Source: Opitutaceae bacterium (GTDB lineage: Bacteria > Verrucomicrobiota > Verrucomicrobiia > Opitutales > Opitutaceae). From it: a stretch of DNA of 64,000 bases. The position numbers and the translations under genes are program-made. Numbering within the stretch: position 1 is the first letter of the stretch; each line of letters opens with the position of its first letter. Under the pieces are notes generated by a model. It was not told the origin of the DNA. It made no database searches and saw only the letters and a program-made list of their open reading frames with translations. Of the stretch, positions 53,984 through 64,000 are shown one piece after another. Where the stretch lies: NCBI GenBank assembly GCA_019634615.1, contig JAHCAZ010000004.1, forward strand, positions 99,911-163,910, given 5' to 3'.

Positions 53984-54592
53984 TCAAAACCGGGCCTGAA
54001 GATAGGGCAAGCGCGCGCTCACGGCCTGGACCGAGGCGGATCCCTCCAGCAGTTCGGCGATGGCATCCCAGCGGCCGTTCACCAAGGCATCCCGGGCCGA
54101 TTCCCGCAGCTGCAGCGGGACCGCAGCGGAACCGTACCGCAACTGCTTGGCGACGAGATCCACGGTCAGTTCGAGCGCCGGATCGGCCGCCACCGCCGCG
54201 GCGACCTTCTGGATGTCCTCGCGCGCGGCGCTCACGCAGGGCAGGCCGAGATTGGTGGCGTTGCCGAAGAAGATCTCGGCGTAGCTCTCGGCGACCACCG
54301 CGCGGAAGCCGAACTTCATGATGGCCTGCGGGGCGTGCTCGCGCGAGCTGCCGCAGCCGAAATTGGCGCCCGAGAGCAGGATCGCGGCGCCGCGGAAACG
54401 CGGGTCATCCAGCGGGTGAACGCCGCCGGCGGCGCCGGCGGCCTTGCGGTCGTCGGCGAACAGCCCCGCGCCGAGGCCGTCGAAGGTGACACATTTCAGG
54501 AAGCGCGCCGGGATGATGCGGTCGGTGTCGATGTCATTGCCGGCGACGTGGACGCCGCGGCCGCTGACGTGGGTGATTTTTTGCAGGGACAT
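53984..54592 (-). CDS. leuD: 3-isopropylmalate dehydratase small subunit
   Basis: 202 residues. The swivel domain of isopropylmalate isomerase: GNDIDTDRIIPARFLK, AAILLSGANFGCGSSREHAPQAIM and VVAESYAEIFFGNATNLGLP. It works with leuC to isomerise 2- to 3-isopropylmalate in leucine synthesis. It follows leuC by 31 bp. Confidence 0.96.
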   Translation of the reverse strand: MSLQKITHVSGRGVHVAGNDIDTDRIIPARFLKCVTFDGLGAGLFADDRKAAGAAGGVHPLDDPRFRGAAILLSGANFGCGSSREHAPQAIMKFGFRAVVAESYAEIFFGNATNLGLPCVSAAREDIQKVAAAVAADPALELTVDLVAKQLRYGSAAVPLQLRESARDALVNGRWDAIAELLEGSASVQAVSARLPYLQARF

Positions 54593-54623
54593 GAACGAAG
54601 GGCGATGGGTGCCGGGTTATGGG

Positions 54624-56039
54624 TTATGGGGTCACGCCGAAGACCTCGCGGGCGTCGGCCACGGCGCCGGTGACGGCGGCGGCGGCGACCATGACGGGGC
54701 TCATGAGGAGGGTGCGCCCCGTGGGGCTGCCCTGGCGGCCCTTGAAATTGCGGTTGGAGGAACTGGCGCAGAGCTGGTCGCCGACGAGCTTGTCGGGGTT
54801 CATCGCGAGGCACATCGAGCAACCGGCCTCGCGCCACTCGAAGCCGGCGTCGCGAAAGACGCGGTCGATGCCGAGCTCGGCGCAGACCTGGCTGACGATC
54901 TGCGAGCCGGGCACGGCGATGGCCTTCACGCCGGGCGCGACGCGGCGCCCCTTCAGGTGGCGGGCCACCTCCTTGAAATCGGAAAGGCGCGCGTTGGTGC
55001 AGGAGCCGAGGAAGGCGACGTCGATCTTGGTGCCCTTGAGCGGGGCGCCGGGCTGCAGCTTCATGTAGGCCAGCGCCTCCTCGATCGAGGCCCGCTCGTC
55101 GGGCGATTTCGCGTCGGCCGGCGCCGGGATGTTTTCCGCGATGCTGATGCCCTGGCCGGGGTTGATGCCCCACGTGACCGTGGGCGGGATGTCCTCGCCG
55201 CGGATCGTGACCACGTCGTCGTAGGTGCAGCCGGGATCGCTCGCCACGGCGCGCCAGCGCGCGACCGCCTCGTCCCAGGCCGCGCCCTTGGGCACGTAGG
55301 GCCGGCCCTTGAGGTAGGCGAACGTGGTCTCGTCGGGGTTCACGTACCCCACCCGCGCGCCGCCCTCGATGGACATGTTGCACACGGTCATGCGCTCCTC
55401 CATCGAGAAGCGGTCGAAGACCTCGCCGCCGTATTCGTAGGCGTAGCCCGTGCCGCCATTGACGCCGAGGACGCGGATGAGGTGGAGAATCACGTCCTTG
55501 GCGTACACGCCGGGCGCGAGGCGCCCCGTGACATTGATGCGGCGCACCTTCAGGCGGCCGAGGGCGATGGTCTGCGTGGCCAGCACGTCGCGGATCTGCG
55601 TCGTGCCGATGCCGAGCGCCACGGCACCGAAGGCCCCGTGCGTGGACGTGTGCGAATCACCGCAGGCGATCGTCGTGCCCGGCTGGGTGATGCCCTGCTC
55701 GGGGCCGACCATGTGCACGATGCCCTGGCGGCCGGAGTTGAGGTCGAAATAGGTGATGCCGTGCTCGGCGCAGTTGCGGCGCAGGGTCTTGATCATCTCG
55801 TCGGCCAGCGGGTCGCTGAACGGCTCCGTCCGCTGGTCCGTGGGCACGATGTGGTCGACGGTCGCGAAGGTGCGGTGGGGCATGGCCACCTTGAGGCCGA
55901 GGTCGCGGAGCATGCCGAAGGCCTGCGGGCTCGTGACCTCGTGGATCAGGTGCGTGCCGATGAGGAGCTGGGTCTGGCCGTTGGCCAGGGTCCGGACGGT
56001 GTGGGCGTCCCAGACCTTCTGGAAGAGCGATTTTGCCAT
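54624..56039 (-). CDS. leuC: 3-isopropylmalate dehydratase large subunit
   Basis: 471 residues of aconitase-type [4Fe-4S] enzyme. [23 protein letters not shown] (in pieces), [13 protein letters not shown] with a cluster Cys, and [11 protein letters not shown] with the other two. It precedes leuD, and 62 bp separate it from the divergent LysR gene, which probably controls it. Confidence 0.97.
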   Translation of the reverse strand: MAKSLFQKVWDAHTVRTLANGQTQLLIGTHLIHEVTSPQAFGMLRDLGLKVAMPHRTFATVDHIVPTDQRTEPFSDPLADEMIKTLRRNCAEHGITYFDLNSGRQGIVHMVGPEQGITQPGTTIACGDSHTSTHGAFGAVALGIGTTQIRDVLATQTIALGRLKVRRINVTGRLAPGVYAKDVILHLIRVLGVNGGTGYAYEYGGEVFDRFSMEERMTVCNMSIEGGARVGYVNPDETTFAYLKGRPYVPKGAAWDEAVARWRAVASDPGCTYDDVVTIRGEDIPPTVTWGINPGQGISIAENIPAPADAKSPDERASIEEALAYMKLQPGAPLKGTKIDVAFLGSCTNARLSDFKEVARHLKGRRVAPGVKAIAVPGSQIVSQVCAELGIDRVFRDAGFEWREAGCSMCLAMNPDKLVGDQLCASSSNRNFKGRQGSPTGRTLLMSPVMVAAAAVTGAVADAREVFGVTP

Positions 56040-56101
56040 GGGAAAGGCCCGAAACTACCAGAGGATTGCCATGCCGGGAAATACTTATTTGGCTCCCGGT
56101 G

Positions 56102-57022
56102 ATGCCGCGTGAGTATCAGTTCGATTTCGAGCTCCGCCACCTCGTCTATTTCCGCGAGCTGGCGCGGCAGCTGCATTTCCGCCGCGCCGCGGAGACGCTG
56201 GCGGTGGCGCAGCCGGCGTTGAGCCGGGCCCTGGCCCAGCTGGAGGCGGCGCTCGGCGTCGACCTGCTGAACCGGACCCGGCGCGGGGCCGAGCTGACCC
56301 CGGCCGGCCGGCTGCTCCTCGAGCGCGTCGAGCCGCTGCTGCGCAACCTGGAGTCCGTGCGCGGCGAACTGCGCGAGCTCAGCCAGGGCGCGGTGGGCCA
56401 CCTGCGGATCGCCTTCACGGGCCTCGCCATGGCCACGGTCCTGCCCGGGATCCTGCGCGAGTTCCATCGCCGGCACCCGGGCATCCGCCTCGAACTGAAC
56501 GAGTCGCCCACCTCCGCGCAGCTCGCGGCCCTGCAGGCGGGTGAGCTCGGCTGCGGGTTCTTTCACCCCGACAGCCCCACCCCGGGCCTGAAGACGCACC
56601 TGCTGCTGCGCGAGCGCAACGGCGTCCTGCTGCCGGCCAATCACCCGCTCGCGGCCGCGCCGCGGCTGCGCCTGCGCGACCTCGCGCGGACGCCGTTCGT
56701 GCTGTTCCCGCGCACGCACAACCCGGGCTTCTACGACCGCGTCCTCGCCGCCTTCGCCGCCGCGCGCGTGGCGCCGCGCATCGCCGAGGAGGTCTGGCCG
56801 CGCGCCAACGGCATCGGCCTCGTGCGCGCCGGCCTCGGGGCCACGTTCATGACGCCGTCGGAGGCCCGGAACCTGGCGGCCGATGTCGTCTTCCACACCC
56901 TGTCCGGCCCGGCACCGGAAAGCCGGCTGGTCCTCGGCTGGCGCCAGCCCCCGGCGCCCGACGCGATCCTGGCCGCTTTCCTCGCCGTGGCGCGCGGGGA
57001 GGCCGGCGCGCCGAACAGTTGA
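56102..57022 (+). CDS. LysR-family transcriptional regulator
   Basis: 306 residues. The N-terminal [28 protein letters not shown] (read in parts) is followed by the substrate-binding domain [15 protein letters not shown]... to the C-terminus. It is divergent from leuCD, an arrangement seen for LysR-type activators of leucine biosynthesis. The effector might be 2-isopropylmalate, but this is inference. An upstream open frame to 56033 overlaps leuC's promoter region and was not used. Confidence 0.92.
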   Translation: MPREYQFDFELRHLVYFRELARQLHFRRAAETLAVAQPALSRALAQLEAALGVDLLNRTRRGAELTPAGRLLLERVEPLLRNLESVRGELRELSQGAVGHLRIAFTGLAMATVLPGILREFHRRHPGIRLELNESPTSAQLAALQAGELGCGFFHPDSPTPGLKTHLLLRERNGVLLPANHPLAAAPRLRLRDLARTPFVLFPRTHNPGFYDRVLAAFAAARVAPRIAEEVWPRANGIGLVRAGLGATFMTPSEARNLAADVVFHTLSGPAPESRLVLGWRQPPAPDAILAAFLAVARGEAGAPNS

Positions 57023-57059
57023 CCCCCGCCGGGCAAACCCTTGGGCTGGGCGGCGTTCC

Positions 57060-60722
<3,663 letters not shown>

Positions 60723-60798
60723 CCTCACGCCCGCCCCCGGAGCGCGTTGAAGCCGGGGGACGGGGGCGCTAGGATCGGCGCCCTCCAGGAGGGGCGAG

Positions 60799-61812
60799 AT
60801 GCGCGACCGGATCGAGGCGATCGGAGACATCCTCCTCGCCGCGGCCCACGCCGACCACCACGTCGAGGCGCAGGAGATCGACCGGATCGAGGAGATCCTC
60901 CGGTCGATCTGGCGCGGCGAGGTGGCCTCTCCGCGCGCGCTCGTGGAGCAGGTGGCGCACCTCGGCGAGGGCGAGCGGCTCGCGCCCGAGGAGGTCGAGC
61001 GGATCGGCGGCATGCTCGGCCGCCTGCAGCCGAGCGACGAGCTGCCCGCCGACCTCGTGCAGCGGCTCGCCGACTTCGACCCCACCCGGTTCGACATGGA
61101 CGAGGCCGTCGGGCCGTTCCTGGCCGAGCCGCACGCGACGAAGCGCAAGCTGCTCGAGCTCGCCTACTCGGTCCACGAGAGCGACGGGGAGCTCGACTTC
61201 GCGGAGGACACGTTCATCCGAGAGCTCGGCTACAAGCTCGGCCTGTCGCTCGACGAGTTCCGCGACCTCGTGCTCGAGTTCGAGGCCGACGCCGACGCCC
61301 CGAGCGACGACGACCTCACGGCGACCGGGGCCGGGGGCGAGGGCCCGGCCGTCCCCAGCTTCGGCCGGCGCGAGGAGCCCGAGGGCGGCGCCGCCGCGGG
61401 CTGGGGGAGCTCCAAGGGCCCGGCCGACGCCCCGCGGTCCGGCCCGGCACGGGACCCCGACACGGAGGTGCTCGAGCCGTTCGTCCCGGGCGGCCTCGCG
61501 GAGTCGGGGCACCACCCGCGCGGGACCGCGTCCGCCATGGCCGAGCGCCTCACGCGGACCGCGAAGACAGAGCAGCGCCCGAAGCCGAAGGCGCCCGCCC
61601 CGAAGGCGCCCGCCAAGGCCGCCAAGAAGGCGCCCGCCGAGGATGCCTCGACGAAGGCCGCCAAGAAGACGCCCGCCAAGGCCGCCAAGAAGGCGCCCTC
61701 CAAGGCCGCCAAGAAGGCGCCCGCCAAGGCCGCCAAGAAGGCGCCCGCCAAGGCCGCCAAGAAGGCGCCCGCCAAGGCCCCGAAGTCGAAGAAGAAGGCC
61801 TTGAAGAAGTAG
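60799..61812 (+). CDS. TerB-like protein with H1-like AKKAP tail
   Basis: 337 residues. A TerB-like helical domain at about 1-165 (MRDRIEAIGDILLAAAHADHHVEAQEIDRI, ELAYSVHESDGELDFAEDTFI), a low-complexity linker, and a Lys/Ala tail from about 265. The tail includes five tandem 24-bp units at 61657-61776 encoding AAKKxPxK. A strong ribosome site (AGGAGGGG, about 60786-60793) precedes the ATG, in contrast to most of the window. Membrane-stress or tellurite-resistance-like roles are known for TerB; the tail suggests nucleic-acid binding. CGG arginine codons are common here. Confidence 0.8.
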   Translation: MRDRIEAIGDILLAAAHADHHVEAQEIDRIEEILRSIWRGEVASPRALVEQVAHLGEGERLAPEEVERIGGMLGRLQPSDELPADLVQRLADFDPTRFDMDEAVGPFLAEPHATKRKLLELAYSVHESDGELDFAEDTFIRELGYKLGLSLDEFRDLVLEFEADADAPSDDDLTATGAGGEGPAVPSFGRREEPEGGAAAGWGSSKGPADAPRSGPARDPDTEVLEPFVPGGLAESGHHPRGTASAMAERLTRTAKTEQRPKPKAPAPKAPAKAAKKAPAEDASTKAAKKTPAKAAKKAPSKAAKKAPAKAAKKAPAKAAKKAPAKAPKSKKKALKK

Positions 61813-61813
61813 G

Positions 61814-62036
61814 TCTGCCAGCCGCGGGACGACCGCGCCCTCGCCACGCAGACGGCCCGCCTTCCCTCCGACACGACCCACGCGGCCCGCGAAGGACGAC
61901 CTTCGCGTCTCAGCGCCTCTGCGTCTCTGCGTTGAAGACTCCGTCTGCCAGCCGCGGGACGACCGCGAGCTCGCCGCGCAGGCGACCCGCCTTCCCCCCG
62001 TCACGACCCGCGCTGCCCGCGAGGACGACCTTCGCG
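61814..62036. repeat. Imperfect 94-bp direct repeat with spacer
   Basis: Unit A (61814-61907) and unit B (61944-62036) both begin TCTGCCAGCCGCGGGACGAC and end CGACCTTCGCG. They differ at scattered positions including short indels. The 36-bp spacer contains CAGCGCCTCTGCGTCTCTGC, a run that resembles another dispersed repeat type. The element lies between the 3' ends of convergent genes. Confidence 0.85.
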
Positions 62037-62047
62037 GCCCCCGACGG

Positions 62048-63793
62048 TCAGTGGTTCGTCGCGTACTCCGTCGTGTTCAGGAGCGCCCACAGCAGGTCCG
62101 ACATGACCGCGGCGCGGGCCTTGCCCGGCTCGCCCTCGGCGCGCGCCGCGGCGAGGCGCTCGACGTAGGGCGCCGCCTCGTCCGGGTCCGGGCGCCGGGC
62201 GAGCGCCATGAGGAAGGCGGCCTCGACGGCGGCGGCGTCCGTGGGCGCGAGCGCGGGCAGCCGCGCGGCGGGCCCGAACGGGTCGTCCGGCTTCGTGCGC
62301 TCGAGCACGACCGCGCCGTTGAGGAGCGCGAGCCGGTCGAGGAGCGTCGCGGGCTCGGGGCGCTCGGGGTCGCCGCGGTCGCCGCGGCGCTGGAGGAAGT
62401 CGGCGCGCTGCCCGGCCCGGATCAGGCGCACGAGCGCGAAGCGGCGCGCGTCGTAGGTCCAGAGCGACGTCGCCTGGAGCAGCCCGTGCGCGAGCGGCTC
62501 GGCCCGCAGCGGCTTGACCGGGTACGCGGCGAAGGCGGCGACGGCGGCGGCCTCGTCCTGACCCGGGCCGACCGTCGAGGCCGCGCGGTAGGCGCGCGTC
62601 GACACGATCGCGCGGACGAGGCGCTCGAGGTCGAACCCGCGCGCGCGGAGATCGCCCGCGAGCGCCTCGAGGGCGCGCGGGTTCGCGGCGACGCCCGTGT
62701 CGAGCTCGTCGGGCGGCTCGACGAGCGCGCGCCCGAACAGCCAGCCCCAAAGCCGGTTCGCGACGGCGGGCGCGAACCACGGGTTGTCGGGGTGCGCGAC
62801 CCAGCGCGCGAGCGCGGCGCGACGCCGCAGCGCGCCGCGCTCCTCTCCGAGGCCCGGCGCGCCCGCGGGCAGGAGCTCCGGCGAGAACGGCACGGCCGGG
62901 GCGACCCAACGCCTCCCGGGCGGCGGCCCGGGGTGGGCGCCGACGCGGCCCACGGGCGCCATGTCCGCGGGCGTCATGCCCGCGGGCGCCATGCCAGGAG
63001 CCGGCGCCGCGTCGCGACCCGTGACGTCGCCGCGGTACGCGAAGTCGTCGAGCTCGAGCTCGCCGCGCGGTCCCTCGCGGACGAAGGCGTCCTCCGGCGT
63101 GACGCGGGCGAAGAACGCCGCGAGCCCCTCGAAGTCGGCCTGCCGCCAGTCGGCGAACGGGTGGTCGTGGCACTGCGCGCAGTCGATCCGCACCCCGAGG
63201 AAGGCGCGCGCGGTCCGGCCGGCGAGCTTCACCGGGTCGCGGTCGTGCGCGACCGTGAAGTTCGTCGCGGGGGTCCCGGTCGAGAGCCCCTCGGCCGTGA
63301 TCAGCTCGCGGACGAGCGCGTCCCAGGGGCGCCGACGCGCGAGCTGGGCCGCGAGCCAGTCGACGAGCCGGCGGCGGCGGTAGAGCAGGTCGTCTCGCTT
63401 GGCGTCCGGGCCGCCGACCACGACGCGCGCGAGCTGCTCGGCGAACGTCCGCGGGAAGCGCGGGTCGCGGAGCGCCCGCTCGATCAGCGCGGCCCGGCGC
63501 TCGTCGGCCGTCCCGGGCGCGGCCTCGATCGCCCGCAGCTCCTCGAGCGAGGGGACGGTCCCGAGCAGGTCGAGCCAAAGCCGGCGCGCGAAGGCCAGGT
63601 CGTCGAGCTCGGGGCCCGGCGTGAGCCCGCGCCGCGCCCGCGCCTCGGCGAGCGCGAGGTCGAGCTCCGACGTGAGCGCGGCGGCCTGCGCCCGCTCCGC
63701 CGCGGAGGCCGGGCGCGCGCGCCGGTCGCGCCCGTCGTCGGCGGAGGCGACGAGGAGCACCCCGATCGGGACCGCTGCGAACTGCCAGCGCAT
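62048..63793 (-). CDS. DUF1549/DUF1553 protein
   Basis: About 581 residues from the ATG at 63793. A signal-like N-terminus (FAAVPIGVLLVAS), DUF1549 with FLGVRIDCAQCHDHPFADW (a CxxCH that could bind heme), and DUF1553 with LARWVAHPDNPWFAPAVANRLWGWLFGRAL and AHGLLQATSLW. Such proteins are abundant in Planctomycetes and Verrucomicrobia, usually with a DUF1501 gene downstream; none follows here. Gly is often GGG, Arg often CGG and Thr often ACG, unlike the core genes. Confidence 0.88.
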   Translation of the reverse strand: MRWQFAAVPIGVLLVASADDGRDRRARPASAAERAQAAALTSELDLALAEARARRGLTPGPELDDLAFARRLWLDLLGTVPSLEELRAIEAAPGTADERRAALIERALRDPRFPRTFAEQLARVVVGGPDAKRDDLLYRRRRLVDWLAAQLARRRPWDALVRELITAEGLSTGTPATNFTVAHDRDPVKLAGRTARAFLGVRIDCAQCHDHPFADWRQADFEGLAAFFARVTPEDAFVREGPRGELELDDFAYRGDVTGRDAAPAPGMAPAGMTPADMAPVGRVGAHPGPPPGRRWVAPAVPFSPELLPAGAPGLGEERGALRRRAALARWVAHPDNPWFAPAVANRLWGWLFGRALVEPPDELDTGVAANPRALEALAGDLRARGFDLERLVRAIVSTRAYRAASTVGPGQDEAAAVAAFAAYPVKPLRAEPLAHGLLQATSLWTYDARRFALVRLIRAGQRADFLQRRGDRGDPERPEPATLLDRLALLNGAVVLERTKPDDPFGPAARLPALAPTDAAAVEAAFLMALARRPDPDEAAPYVERLAAARAEGEPGKARAAVMSDLLWALLNTTEYATNH

Positions 63794-63869
63794 GCGGCAC
63801 AATGGCACGCCGCGGCGTCGTGGACAACGCGGGCGAGGCCGCGGCGGTCGGTCACGGAGGTCCTCGGGC

Positions 63870-64000
63870 GTGAGCGGGGGGGACGGGCGCGACGAGGCCG
63901 CGGCGGGCGCGAGCGAGCGCCAAGAGGCCCGGGCGCCGGGGCCCGCGCCAGCCCCCGGTGGTCACGCCCCGGCCGGCGAGGGCCAGACGGGCCACGCCGT
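63870..64000 (+). CDS. 5' end of an unidentified gene (runs off window)
   Basis: A GTG at 63870 preceded by GGAGG at 63856-63860 opens a frame of at least 43 codons to the window edge. The visible protein is Gly/Ala/Pro-rich and disordered (MSGGDGRDEAAAGASERQEA). It is divergent from the DUF1549 gene. No domain is visible. Confidence 0.4.
   Translation, partial: MSGGDGRDEAAAGASERQEARAPGPAPAPGGHAPAGEGQTGHA

Overview
The window looks like a high-GC chromosome of the Verrucomicrobiota, most likely the family Opitutaceae. Evidence: a TonB-dependent receptor with the Opitutaceae-style N-terminus, a PEP-CTERM/exosortase system, almost no Shine-Dalgarno sequences before most starts, and a housekeeping set (ileS, lspA, prfC, tmk-holB, leuCD, trpB, fabV, dtd, hemE-hemY) in one consistent GGC/CGC/GCC-rich codon style. 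Gene starts were chosen by family alignment from memory, because ribosome binding sites are mostly absent.

Layout. (1) 1-11.66 kb: a lower-GC catabolic island for D-galactonate-type sugar acids. It holds a TonB receptor, a LacI-family regulator, and a tight operon of 2-hydroxyacid dehydrogenase, ACS-type MFS permease, secreted PhoD-like phosphatase, dgoD, dgoK and dgoA. A second, convergent operon encodes a secreted protein and an organophosphate-antiporter-type MFS protein. Three copies of a GTTAYSATARC palindrome sit at the three regulated starts. (2) 11.8-18.1 kb: a nitrosative-stress regulon. nsrR, an ECF sigma factor, a ferredoxin, a zinc-ribbon protein, two DUF2249 domains, an NnrS-like membrane protein, a MIP18 Fe-S factor, DUF2231 and DUF3088 are arranged around three NsrR-like boxes. 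(3) 18.1-19.1 kb: a truncated integrase beside tRNA-Ala(GGC), a scar of an integrated element. (4) 19.1-57.0 kb: the core chromosome. It carries a TolQ/TolR/TolA-type operon, a kinase-tmk-holB block, RlmI-like methyltransferase, prfC, dacA-like carboxypeptidase, hemE/hemY, ileS-DksA-like-lspA, trpB-yicC, a PEP-CTERM protein with an exosortase-EpsI fusion, a SpoIIE-type phosphatase, an ECF/RskA pair, fabV, dtd, a DPP-IV peptidase, a second ExbB/ExbD pair, leuCD and a LysR regulator. Between genes lie several families of hairpin-rich repeats. (5) 57.1-60.7 kb: a hybrid sensor kinase. (6) 60.7-64 kb: a TerB-like protein with a histone-H1-like tail, a 94-bp direct repeat, a DUF1549/DUF1553 protein and the start of another gene. 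Codon choice and strong Shine-Dalgarno use differ here, so this end may be foreign DNA or a chimeric contig join near 60.69 kb.

The island of region 1 would import sugar acids through the outer and inner membranes and convert galactonate by dehydration, phosphorylation and aldol cleavage to pyruvate and glyceraldehyde 3-phosphate. The regulon of region 2 would sense NO through the Fe-S cluster of NsrR and derepress electron-transfer, heme/metal and repair functions. These are inferences from sequence reading alone; no search or computation was run.
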